The position numbers were made by a program, and so were the translations under genes. A stretch of 64,000 bases of DNA from JAHJDS01 sp964569795 (lineage in GTDB: Bacteria; Desulfobacterota; Desulfarculia; Desulfarculales; JAHJDS01). Of the stretch, positions 33,079 to 41,274 are shown in pieces. Positions within the stretch are counted from its first letter, which is position 1. Each line of letters starts with the position of its first letter. The notes below the pieces were generated by a model. It saw nothing but the letters and a program-made list of their open reading frames with translations, searched no databases and was not told the DNA's origin. The stretch covers positions 120,461 to 184,460 of the forward strand of contig CAZMVB010000006.1 in NCBI GenBank assembly GCA_964569795.1, given 5' to 3'.

Positions 33079-33552
33079 GTGAACCAGGTTCTGAAAACCC
33101 TGCGGGCCCGGATCAAGGAGCAGGTGACCTACCTGACCGACGTTTACCTTGTCCCCGGGCTCGAGCCGCCCGGGCTGCCCCTGGAACTGATTCCCCCGGC
33201 AGCGGCCCTCAAGGACGGGGCCATGGTCCGCCGGGTGGGCACCCTCCAGGCCGGCGTCAGCGAGCAGTTGACCGTTTTAGGGGCGGTGTACGTCGAGGGT
33301 TTCAATCCCCGGGGCGAGGCCGGAGTGATCGTCGGTGACGCGGCCCGCGACATCAAGGGTACGGCCCAGATCATCGCCGATCTGACGTCCGTGTTCGACG
33401 GCGACGTCACCAGCCTGGACAACGCCGTGGATTGCCACCTGGCCAAGAGCGGCCCCAGCCGGATGATCAGCTTCGGCCGGGGCGAGTCCTCGTTTTTTCA
33501 AATGTGTCCCTTCACCGTCCGGATCAAGCGCCGGACCTGTACCCAGGTCTAG
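33079..33552 (+). CDS. Head-tail joining protein candidate
   Basis: 157 residues from GTG 33079. It starts NQVLKTLRARIKEQVTYLTD and has AVYVEGFNPRGEAGVIVGDA and FFQMCPFTVRIKRRTCTQV at the end. By position, between DUF1320 and the tail tube gene, it should be a tail completion or head-tail joining protein (Mu gp37-like), but the sequence does not give a certain family. It has no membrane segment. Confidence 0.55.
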   Translation: MNQVLKTLRARIKEQVTYLTDVYLVPGLEPPGLPLELIPPAAALKDGAMVRRVGTLQAGVSEQLTVLGAVYVEGFNPRGEAGVIVGDAARDIKGTAQIIADLTSVFDGDVTSLDNAVDCHLAKSGPSRMISFGRGESSFFQMCPFTVRIKRRTCTQV

Positions 33553-33564
33553 GAGGCCCAGAAG

Positions 33565-34533
33565 ATGTTAACTCGGAAAGCCCTTGTTCTGGCCAGAGTC
33601 GAGGACGCCTACGGGGTCTGCTCTGTTGCCCCCTCGGCCTCGGCCCACGCCCTTCAGGTCTGGGACCTGGAACTCAAGCCCGAGGGGGAGGACCTGCAGC
33701 GCAACGTCTATCGGGACCAGCTCGACCCGACCGCCTCGGTCCTCGGCCGAAAGAAGATGGGCGTCAGCTTCAAGACCGAACTCAAGGGCAACGGCCTGGC
33801 GGCCATCGGCTGCGCCGACTACATGCCCCGGGTGGGGGCCCTGTTGCGGGCCTGCGGCCTGGTGATGAGCGCCGATCCGGAGACGTCGTCCGGGGACTTC
33901 GACGGCGGGCTCGATTTCTCGACCCGGTCCGAGTCCTTCGAGTCGGCCACGCTGATCGTCTTCCGCGACGGGGTGATGCACACCATCCGCGGCTGCCGGG
34001 GGACCTTTGACCTCGAGGTGCCGGCCGGCGGTTTCGGCCGGCTGTCCTTTGACCTGAGCGGCCGCTACCAGACGCCCATCGACAGCGCCACCCCGACCGC
34101 CAGCTACGAGACGACCACACCGCCCCGCCCCGGCCAGAGCGCGGGCAGCTTTCTGGTGGACTCCTACGCCGCCTGTGTCGGCAATTTCTCGATCTCCCGG
34201 GGGAACGAACTGGCCGACAAGGTGTGTCTCAATTCCAGCGAGGGGCTGTTCGAGGTGGTCATCTCGGACTTCACCGTCCACGGGAAGATCGACCCCGACG
34301 CCGTGCCCCTGGCCACCAACGACTGGTGGACCGACTGGGAGGACTCGACCACCCGCCGCCTGAACCTGGTCCTGGGGGCTGCGGCCAACCAGCGGGTGAC
34401 CGTGACCCTCCCCCAGGCCCAGTTGACCTCGATCGCCTACGACGACGACAACGGCCAGCTCAAGCAGCCCCTCGAGTTCCGGGGGACCGACGACGGAGCC
34501 AACGGGTACTCGCTCAAGATCAGGTTCCATTGA
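33565..34533 (+). CDS. Phage tail tube protein
   Basis: 322 residues from ATG 33565. Beta-rich with ALVLARVEDAYGVCSVAPSA at the start, a conserved motif of tail tube proteins that follow Mu-type head genes, then FRDGVMHTIRGCRGTFDLEV and GGFGRLSFDLSGRYQTPID, and a final VTLPQAQLTSIAYDDDNGQL. It polymerises around the tape measure to form the tail tube; position before the G/GT genes as in lambda V supports this. Confidence 0.8.
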   Translation: MLTRKALVLARVEDAYGVCSVAPSASAHALQVWDLELKPEGEDLQRNVYRDQLDPTASVLGRKKMGVSFKTELKGNGLAAIGCADYMPRVGALLRACGLVMSADPETSSGDFDGGLDFSTRSESFESATLIVFRDGVMHTIRGCRGTFDLEVPAGGFGRLSFDLSGRYQTPIDSATPTASYETTTPPRPGQSAGSFLVDSYAACVGNFSISRGNELADKVCLNSSEGLFEVVISDFTVHGKIDPDAVPLATNDWWTDWEDSTTRRLNLVLGAAANQRVTVTLPQAQLTSIAYDDDNGQLKQPLEFRGTDDGANGYSLKIRFH

Positions 34534-34569
34534 AGCCCGGATCCTCGACCTCGCACCAGGAGATCGACC

Positions 34570-34980
34570 ATGGCCTTCAAGGCAGTGGACCCCAGCGCCG
34601 TCTGGGAATACGTCAGCCCCCATGACCCTGACCCGGAGCACCCCACCATCTGGAAGCTGGGCGCCATCGACGCCTTCACCTGGGCCCGGGTCCAGGACCT
34701 GGCCGCCCGGGGCGCGCTCTCGGGCGGGGACCCCTCGGACGGGGCCGGTCTGTCCCTGGCGGTGGGCACCAGTCAACTGGAAATGGTCCGTCACGGGCTG
34801 AAGGGCGTGATCAATTTCCACGGGGCCGAGTTCGCCACCGGCCAGGTGCGCCGGGCCGGCCGGACCTACGAGATCGTGGCCGACTCGTTTCTGGGGAAAA
34901 TTCCCGGGGCGTTGATCGACGAGCTGGCCGAACGGATCGAAACGCTCAACCGCCTCGGTGAGGACCAGGCAAAAAACTGA
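34570..34980 (+). CDS. Tail assembly chaperone, G-type
   Basis: 136 residues, with AGGAGATCGACC before the ATG. It starts MAFKAVDPSAVWEYVSPHDP and has YEIVADSFLGKIPGALIDEL near the end. It lies between tail tube and tape measure genes, the place of lambda G. Its last codons are GCA AAA AAC TGA, which contain the slippery heptamer A AAA AAC right at the stop; a -1 slip continues into the following 112-codon frame. Both short and long forms are expected, as chaperones that coat the tape measure protein during tail assembly. Confidence 0.75.
   Translation: MAFKAVDPSAVWEYVSPHDPDPEHPTIWKLGAIDAFTWARVQDLAARGALSGGDPSDGAGLSLAVGTSQLEMVRHGLKGVINFHGAEFATGQVRRAGRTYEIVADSFLGKIPGALIDELAERIETLNRLGEDQAKN
34971..34977 (+). 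promoter_or_regulatory. Programmed -1 ribosomal frameshift site (A AAA AAC)
   Basis: Six A residues and a C at 34971-34977, in zero-frame phase gcA AAA AAC followed by the TGA stop. The phase is exactly that needed for tandem -1 slippage, and the next -1 codon is CTG at 34977, opening the downstream frame. Only one such heptamer occurs at this junction, and it precisely abuts the stop. Confidence 0.85.
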
Positions 34981-35315
34981 GACTCGGGGTCTGGCTGGCC
35001 GACGAGATCAGCCGGGCCCCGGCCTTCTGGGACTGCCGGTCGTGTTCCCCGGCCCAGCGGATCGACCGCGGCTGTGAGGCCGACGCCCCGATCCCGGGGC
35101 AGTGGCGGCTGGCCGGCGAGTCCTGGTCCCGGTGTCCGCGCAAAATCGTCACCCCGCTGACCTCGTGGGTGATCGGTTTGGCGATCGGCTGGGACCGGGG
35201 CCATCTGCCTTTCGAAGGCGGCCTGGTCGATCAGCCGGCCTGGCTGGATCAGGCCCTGGCCGTGGTGTCCGGGGCCCGGGCCGAGGTCGAGCGAGCCCGG
35301 ATCAAGCGGGACTAA
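34977..35315 (+). CDS. Tail assembly chaperone, T-type extension translated by -1 frameshift
   Basis: A 112-codon frame ending TAA 35313-35315 with no ATG, GTG or TTG in its first 50 codons, so it should be made only as an extension of the upstream G-type protein (total about 248 residues). It reads LRLGVWLADEISRAPAFWDC, then RSCSPAQRIDRGCEADAP and WSRCPRKIVTPL, giving a Cys pattern C-x2-C-...-C-...-C that could bind a metal, and ends RARIKRD. The sequence is clearly codon-biased like its neighbours. In lambda the GT form links the tail tube and tape measure proteins. Confidence 0.75.
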   Translation: MRLGVWLADEISRAPAFWDCRSCSPAQRIDRGCEADAPIPGQWRLAGESWSRCPRKIVTPLTSWVIGLAIGWDRGHLPFEGGLVDQPAWLDQALAVVSGARAEVERARIKRD

Positions 35316-35328
35316 CGAGTTCCAACAC

Positions 35329-36477
35329 ATGAACCTGACCGACCGACAGATAACCACGTTGCTCCGATTGCGCGACGATCCGAGCGCCCCGCTTAAGCGG
35401 GCCCAGGAGGACCTGGAGCGGCTGGGCCGCATCGTCCGGCGGGAGCAGTCCTCGTGGGAGCGCCTGTGGCGCGCGGCCGAGGACGGGGCCCGGCGCCTGG
35501 GCCGGACCCTGGAAATGCTGGGCCGCAGGCCGGCGGCCCGCGGCCGGAGAAGGGCCCAGGAGTCGTGGTCCGGGATCCTGGGCGGCGACATCGGGGATTA
35601 CCGTCTCTACGTCAAAAAACTCGAGGCCGCCTCGCGGGCCCTGACCAGCCTCAGACTCGACGCGGCCTTTACCGCCGAGGAGCGGATCGCCGCCCGGCGG
35701 ATCCAGCTCGAGCAAAGTCTTCAGAGGCGACTCCAGGCCATCCAGGCCCTGGGCGATCAGGACAAGATCCGCCGGGCCGAGGCCCTGGCGGAACGGGTCC
35801 GGCGGGTCTTTGAATTCAGCCACGACCGCTCCTTCAGCGGTGGGGTGAACCAGTGGCTGGCCGAGACCCAGGACCGTCTCACCGACTGGGCCCGTTTCGG
35901 ACGTCAAATGGCCCGGAACACGGCCCAGACCATGGGTCGGACCTTCGAGAGGCTGTTCTTCGACCTGGTGGAGGGCCGGCTCAGGCGCCTGTCCGACTAC
36001 TTCAAGGCCTTCGCCGCCACGATCCTGCGGGCCTTGACCCGGATCCTGGCCCATCGGATCGCGGCCTCGCTCTTGGCCGGATCGGCCGGTCTGTTCGGGA
36101 CCGCCGCGACCCTGGGCCTGGGCGGCACCATCGGCGGCCTGGCCCGGGGCGGGATCGTGCCCGGACGGTTCTTGCCGATTCGGGCCCTGGCCGGCGGAGG
36201 CGTGGCCGGCCGGCCCACCCTGGGCCTGATCGGCGAGGGCGGCCGGCCCGAGGCCGTGGTCCCCCTGCCCGACGGCCGCAGGATCCCGGTGGATGTTCGA
36301 GGAACCATTGCCGTGTCGTCGCGGGTCAACGTGACCGTGAACAACTACGCCGGGGTGGACGTCGAGGTGTCCCCGCGCCGGATTGGACCGAATTTGGAAG
36401 AGGTCATTCTCAACATCACCACCAAAATGGCCGGCACCAATCCGGCCTACCGTGCGGCCCACCGCATCTCGGGGTAG
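35329..36477 (+). CDS. Tail tape measure protein (short)
   Basis: 382 residues from ATG 35329. Long charged helices fill the first 230 residues (RAQEDLERLGRIVRREQSSW), a hydrophobic stretch lies at about 225-285 (AATILRALTRILAHRIAASL and GTAATLGLGGTIGGLA), then a globular end with TLGLIGEGGRPEAVVPLPDG, the motif found at the C-terminus of many tape measures. Tape measure length sets tail length; lambda H is 853 residues, so this tail would be less than half as long if the rule holds. Confidence 0.8.
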   Translation: MNLTDRQITTLLRLRDDPSAPLKRAQEDLERLGRIVRREQSSWERLWRAAEDGARRLGRTLEMLGRRPAARGRRRAQESWSGILGGDIGDYRLYVKKLEAASRALTSLRLDAAFTAEERIAARRIQLEQSLQRRLQAIQALGDQDKIRRAEALAERVRRVFEFSHDRSFSGGVNQWLAETQDRLTDWARFGRQMARNTAQTMGRTFERLFFDLVEGRLRRLSDYFKAFAATILRALTRILAHRIAASLLAGSAGLFGTAATLGLGGTIGGLARGGIVPGRFLPIRALAGGGVAGRPTLGLIGEGGRPEAVVPLPDGRRIPVDVRGTIAVSSRVNVTVNNYAGVDVEVSPRRIGPNLEEVILNITTKMAGTNPAYRAAHRISG

Positions 36478-36480
36478 TCC

Positions 36481-36831
36481 ATGCCCGCCTGGCCGACCCT
36501 CAGCACCAATCCGGTCGTGCCCATCAAGGAGACCAGCATCCGGGAGACCATCCGGGCCAAGTATGAAAGCGGGTACGTCAACACCCGGGCCAGGTGGACC
36601 ACCAGCCGGAAGAAATTCCATCTTCGCTATGAGTATCTAAACGCGAACGACTTCGGCTCCCTGGACAACTTCTTCGCCAACACCGCTCAAGGCGGCGCGG
36701 TCTCGTTTTCCTGGACCCACCCCCAGACCGGAAGCTCGCACACGGTCCGCTTTTCCAATGATGAACTGGACTGGGAGACCCCGACCGGAGTCAACCTGCG
36801 CCACTGCGAATTCGACATTGAGGAGGTCTGA
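36481..36831 (+). CDS. Minor tail protein, lambda M-like
   Basis: 116 residues, four bases after the tape measure stop. It begins MPAWPTLSTNPVVPIKETSI and has SWTHPQTGSSHTVRFSNDEL. Beta-rich; located between tape measure and L-like genes as in lambda M. Such proteins form the distal tail ring. Its stop overlaps the next ATG (GATG). Confidence 0.65.
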   Translation: MPAWPTLSTNPVVPIKETSIRETIRAKYESGYVNTRARWTTSRKKFHLRYEYLNANDFGSLDNFFANTAQGGAVSFSWTHPQTGSSHTVRFSNDELDWETPTGVNLRHCEFDIEEV

Positions 36832-37472
36832 TGTCCCGGTCCCTGTCCGTTGCCGCGATCCTGGCCGTGACCGGTATCGAGGACGACGGGGTATTCCTCC
36901 AGCTTCTCGAAATCACCCTGGCCGGCGGGACCGTCATCCGGGTGGTCCGCAACCGGGAGGATATTACCTGGGAAGGGGAGACCTGGACGGCCTTCAATTT
37001 CGAGCTGGAGGCCCTGCCGACCGACTCCAAGGGCGCCCCGCCCGAGTTGGTCATCCGGGTGAGCAACGTCACCCGGACCCTTCAGGGCTACCTCGAAATC
37101 GGCGATGGTGGGATCGGGGCGACCTGCCGGCTGATCGTCATCCACTCGGACAACGTGGGAACCTCGACGTCCGAGCTTGACGAGACATTCATCTGCACGG
37201 CGGTCAAGAGCGACGCCGCCTGGGTTCATTTCACCCTGAGCGTGGACAACATCCACTTGAAGCGGTTCCCCCGGGACCGGTTCCTGTTCGACAACTGCCG
37301 CTGGATCGGCAAGGCCAGTCCTGACGGCGGGTTCAAGGGGAACTGGTGCAAATACTCGGGCAGCGAGACGACCTGCACCGGCAAGCTGGCCCGCTGCAAG
37401 GAACTGGAGAACTCCGAGAACTTCGGCGGCTTCCCGGCCATGGTCGGAGGCGGGGTGTACGCGATTCAGTGA
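36831..37472 (+). CDS. Minor tail protein, lambda L-like with conserved cysteines
   Basis: 213 residues. The N-terminal half is beta-rich (TVIRVVRNREDITWEGETWT, PPELVIRVSNVTRTLQGYLE). The C-terminal part holds four cysteines in the L-protein pattern: FDNCRWIGKA, GNWCKYSG, TTCTGKLARC, then NFGGFPAM. Lambda gpL binds an iron-sulfur cluster through such cysteines. It works at the tail tip with the K-like and J-like proteins that follow. Stop overlaps the next GTG. Confidence 0.8.
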   Translation: MSRSLSVAAILAVTGIEDDGVFLQLLEITLAGGTVIRVVRNREDITWEGETWTAFNFELEALPTDSKGAPPELVIRVSNVTRTLQGYLEIGDGGIGATCRLIVIHSDNVGTSTSELDETFICTAVKSDAAWVHFTLSVDNIHLKRFPRDRFLFDNCRWIGKASPDGGFKGNWCKYSGSETTCTGKLARCKELENSENFGGFPAMVGGGVYAIQ

Positions 37473-37861
37473 TCGAGTATCAAGACACCCTCCGCGTTCC
37501 TTTTGTGGATGGCGGCCGGTCCCCAACCGAGGGCTTTGACTGCTGGGGCCTGGTGAAGTTTCTGTTGGAGCGGCATTTGGGCCGAGACCTGGGCGAATTC
37601 AGTTACCGCACGGTCAAGGACATTCGCCGGATTCAGGCTTACATCGGCCATGAGTCAACCGAGAACGCCTTACCCGCGACCGCCCGGGACGTGGGGGCCG
37701 TGGTCCTGATCCGCAATCATCCGAAGTACGTCAACCACGTCGGGCTGATCGTTCAGCCCGGACGGTTCATCCATGCCATCAAGGGAACCGGCGTCTGCGT
37801 GGAGTCGGTCCGGTTCTGGAAACAGAAAATCGCGGGATTCATCTGGTGGCCGAAAAGCTGA
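37469..37861 (+). CDS. NlpC/P60-type tail tip peptidase, lambda K-like
   Basis: 130 residues from GTG 37469, overlapping the previous stop. The catalytic Cys is in TEGFDCWGLVKFLLERHLG and the His in YVNHVGLIVQPGRFIHA, the NlpC/P60 arrangement. Lambda K also has a JAMM domain, absent here, so this is the peptidase half only. It may open the peptidoglycan during DNA injection. Confidence 0.85.
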   Translation: MIEYQDTLRVPFVDGGRSPTEGFDCWGLVKFLLERHLGRDLGEFSYRTVKDIRRIQAYIGHESTENALPATARDVGAVVLIRNHPKYVNHVGLIVQPGRFIHAIKGTGVCVESVRFWKQKIAGFIWWPKS

Positions 37862-40800
37862 CCATACACGAGATCACCAATGCGGTGATCCCCAACCAAG
37901 GCGTCCGGGACCTGGAGCTTGTTTATGCCCCGGGCCGGTCAGTGGCCGACTATCTGACCGAGGTCGGGCTGGAGGCGGCCGAGCTTCAGTTGTTCCACTC
38001 GGGCAATCGGGTGGAGCGGATGGAACCGGCCGCCTGGATACCGCGCCCCGGGGACCACATCACCGTGGCCCCGGTTGTCGGTGACGGCGGGGGCGGGGGA
38101 AAGGACGTCTTCCGGTCAATCGCCATGCTGGCGGTCATGGCCGCGGCGATTGCGATTCCCGGGGCCATTTTCGGTCTGACCGGGTGGACGGCCGGATTGG
38201 TTGGGCTGGGAATCGCCGTGGCTGGCGGTCTAGTTATCAACTGGCTTGTACCGCCAAATCAGGATACCCCGCAACTCGATTTCAAGGGCGACTGGGGCTC
38301 GTCCTCGACCTACGGCTGGGAAATTACGAATCAGACCCAGCCCGGCTTTTCCATTCCGGTCGTTTACGGGACCCACCGGACCGGCGGCCAGGTCATCGCC
38401 GAATACGTCACCACGGACGGGGACAACCAGTATATCAATATGCTGCTGGCGGTGAGCGAGGGCGAGGTCTCGTCCGTCTCGGACGTCTGGATCAACAATC
38501 AGCCGGCGACAAATTACTCCGAGGTGACCACCTCGACCAAGACCGGGACCAACACGCAGAACCCGATCTCCAATTTCAATGACGTTTACATAGACCATCC
38601 AGCCGATGCCGTGGTGACCCACGCAACGCCGATTACTCGGAACATGCCCGCGGATCATACCGCCGAGGGTCTGCGGGTCACCCTTTCCTTTCCCTATGGC
38701 CTCTATATCACCTCCAGCGGCGATCTCAATCCCAAGCAGGTCTCGGTCACCCTGGAATATGACGCCTGGGACCCGACGGCCGCCGGGGGTGCCGGGGACT
38801 GGAAGGGTTCCTGGATCACCTGGAAAACGACCACCTTTTCCGACAACCGGGCGGTGGCCATCCGCAAGGTGCAGGAGATCACCGGTCTGACCGCCGGACG
38901 ATACCGGGTCCGGGTTACCCGCAATACGGCCGATGATCCCGGGGTCACCCACAAATCCACCCTCTACTGGTCCCTCCTGACCGAGATCAGCCCGGACGAT
39001 CTGGCCTATCCCAATGTGGCCCTGGTCGGGGTCAAGGCCCTGGCGACCAATCAGCTCTCGGGCGGGACACCGACCATCACCTCCCTGGTCACCCGGGGCA
39101 ACCTCACGGTCAAGGAAGAGGACGGCACCCCGCACACCGTCAGTTCGGACAATCCGGCTTGGGCCTGCTGGGACATCCTGAACAACAATCGCTACGGGGC
39201 CGGGATCAGCTATGAGCGGCTCATTTACGATACGTTCTTGGACTGGGCCGACTGGTGTGACGAGCTAGTCCCGGACGGCAAGGGCGGCACCGAGAAGCGT
39301 TTCACCCTGAACGTCGTCTTCGACGCCCGGCATACCGTGTACGAGGCCTGCAACGTCTGCTGCCAGGCGGGCGCGGCCACCCTGATGGCGGTCGGCTCCA
39401 AGTACTCGGTGGTCCCTGAGAAGCCGGGCAGCGCGGCCCACATCTACACCATCGGCTCGATCAATGAGAAGACCTTCACGCTCGATTACCTGGACGAGCT
39501 GAACCGCTCCAACCAGATCGAGGTCCAGTGGGTCAACCCGGACAAGGACTATACCCGCGACACCTTGGGGCCGGTTATAGATCCGGACGCCGACTGGGAC
39601 AACTCCAGCACCATCTCGCTGATCGGCGTCACCTCCCAGGGACAGGCCGTCCGCCTGGCCAAGCGCCGGCTGTATATGACCAAGTACTGCGGCGATGCAG
39701 TCAGCTTCGAGTGCGGGGCCAAGGCTCTGCGAGACGAGATCGGCGACGTCATCGGCGTCCAGCACGACGTGCCCCAGTGGGGCTACGGCGGCCGGGTGGT
39801 CAGCGCCACCTCCAATACCGTGACCCTGGATCAGGAGGTGACCCTGGTCGAGGGCTCCAGCTACCAGATCCAGGTGGTCCTGGGCGACGGCTCCCTGGTG
39901 ACCAAGGACATCAGCGTTCCGGCCGGCACCACCACCACGGCGACCCTGACCGTGGCCACGCCCTGGGCCACCCCGCCCGGCCAGTTCCACGAGTACAGCT
40001 TCGGCCTGGTATCCCAGGTCACCGAGGAATTCCGCCTGATGGGCATCGAGCGCGGCGGGGACCTCGATTTCCGGCTGTCCGCGCTGCGCTACAACGCCAG
40101 CGTCTTCAACTGCGATACCGAGATCCCCGAGCTGGGGGCCTCACCCACCGCCCTGGCCCCGCCCCAGGTGAGCGGCCTGGTCCTGGGCGAGGACCTGATC
40201 CGCGAAGGGGACCGGCTCCGGGCCAGGCTGCTGGTCTCCTGGACGCCGCCCAGCTACTACGGCGGCGCGGACGTGCATCTGAGCATCGACGGCGGCATTG
40301 AGCAGGTCTATCACATCAACAGGCCGACCGACCACTTCACCATTTTCGTCGATGACGGCAAGTCCTGCACGGTGACCGTGGTTGCCTACAGCAACATGGG
40401 AAAGAAGAGTCCCAGGGCCAACGCCCCGAGCGCCACCCGGATTGTTCGGGGCAAGCTGGCCCCGCCCGAGGACGTGACCGGCCTGGCCGCACAGCCCAGC
40501 CTGACCGGCCTGACCCTGACCTGGGACGGGGTATCCGACATCGACCTCAAGGAATACGTCATCCGGCACACGCCCGAGACATCGGGCGCGACCTGGCAGA
40601 ACTCGACCGAACGGGCCCGGACCACGGGCACCAACAAGACCTTCCACGCCGCTTTGGAGGGGACCTACCTGGTCAAGGCCCTGGACACCTCGGGCGTCTA
40701 TTCGGCCACCGCGGCGACCGTGGTGGTCGATCTGCCGGCCACGTTCGTCTGGATCACCAACTCCAGCCTCTACGATTCGACCTCGGCCTGGGACGACGGG

Positions 40801-41265
40801 ACCATGACCGACGTCTTCGAGAACGCCTCGGGCAACCTCCAGCCGGCCGGCTCCGGGGCCTGGGACGACATTACCGTACTCGACGACGTGCCCGACGTGG
40901 ACATGTACGGCGGCCCGGTGAGCGTCGGATATTACACCTTCCCGGAGGCCGACCTGACCGCGGATACGGCCGTCCGGGTGACGACTGATCTCAGATGGGC
41001 CGCGGACGACTATTCGGATCGCCTGGATGACTGGGACGATGTGGACGCCCGCGATCACTGGGACGCCGCGGTTACGGCCAATCTCGGCGCCCTGATGCAG
41101 GTCAAGTACAAGCTGGACGGCGGGGCCTATTCCGACTGGATGGACCTCTGGACGCGGGATTTCACGGCCCGGGACTTCACCCTCAGGGCAAAGCTCTGGA
41201 CCGACGACACCGCCGCCTGGCCGACCGTCAGCAAGGCGGGCTATTCCATAGACAAGGCGGCATAG
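37846..41265 (+). CDS. Tail tip/host specificity protein J-like, fused to an I-like N-terminal domain
   Basis: 1139 residues from GTG 37846, overlapping the K-like gene by 16 bases. Residues 1-85 form an I-like domain ending in WIPRPGDHITVAPVVG, followed by two hydrophobic helices (about 88-140, SIAMLAVMAAAIAIPGAIFG), as in the small I protein, so I and J appear to be joined. The central part is J-like: GWEITNQTQPGFSIPVVYGT, YGAGISYERLIYDTFLDWAD and LGPVIDPDADWDNSSTI. Fibronectin-like repeats follow (APPQVSGLVLGEDLIREGDR, PPEDVTGLAAQPSLTGLTLT). It forms the tail tip and contacts the host receptor. Confidence 0.88.
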   Translation: MAEKLTIHEITNAVIPNQGVRDLELVYAPGRSVADYLTEVGLEAAELQLFHSGNRVERMEPAAWIPRPGDHITVAPVVGDGGGGGKDVFRSIAMLAVMAAAIAIPGAIFGLTGWTAGLVGLGIAVAGGLVINWLVPPNQDTPQLDFKGDWGSSSTYGWEITNQTQPGFSIPVVYGTHRTGGQVIAEYVTTDGDNQYINMLLAVSEGEVSSVSDVWINNQPATNYSEVTTSTKTGTNTQNPISNFNDVYIDHPADAVVTHATPITRNMPADHTAEGLRVTLSFPYGLYITSSGDLNPKQVSVTLEYDAWDPTAAGGAGDWKGSWITWKTTTFSDNRAVAIRKVQEITGLTAGRYRVRVTRNTADDPGVTHKSTLYWSLLTEISPDDLAYPNVALVGVKALATNQLSGGTPTITSLVTRGNLTVKEEDGTPHTVSSDNPAWACWDILNNNRYGAGISYERLIYDTFLDWADWCDELVPDGKGGTEKRFTLNVVFDARHTVYEACNVCCQAGAATLMAVGSKYSVVPEKPGSAAHIYTIGSINEKTFTLDYLDELNRSNQIEVQWVNPDKDYTRDTLGPVIDPDADWDNSSTISLIGVTSQGQAVRLAKRRLYMTKYCGDAVSFECGAKALRDEIGDVIGVQHDVPQWGYGGRVVSATSNTVTLDQEVTLVEGSSYQIQVVLGDGSLVTKDISVPAGTTTTATLTVATPWATPPGQFHEYSFGLVSQVTEEFRLMGIERGGDLDFRLSALRYNASVFNCDTEIPELGASPTALAPPQVSGLVLGEDLIREGDRLRARLLVSWTPPSYYGGADVHLSIDGGIEQVYHINRPTDHFTIFVDDGKSCTVTVVAYSNMGKKSPRANAPSATRIVRGKLAPPEDVTGLAAQPSLTGLTLTWDGVSDIDLKEYVIRHTPETSGATWQNSTERARTTGTNKTFHAALEGTYLVKALDTSGVYSATAATVVVDLPATFVWITNSSLYDSTSAWDDGTMTDVFENASGNLQPAGSGAWDDITVLDDVPDVDMYGGPVSVGYYTFPEADLTADTAVRVTTDLRWAADDYSDRLDDWDDVDARDHWDAAVTANLGALMQVKYKLDGGAYSDWMDLWTRDFTARDFTLRAKLWTDDTAAWPTVSKAGYSIDKAA

Positions 41266-41274
41266 GAGTGAATC

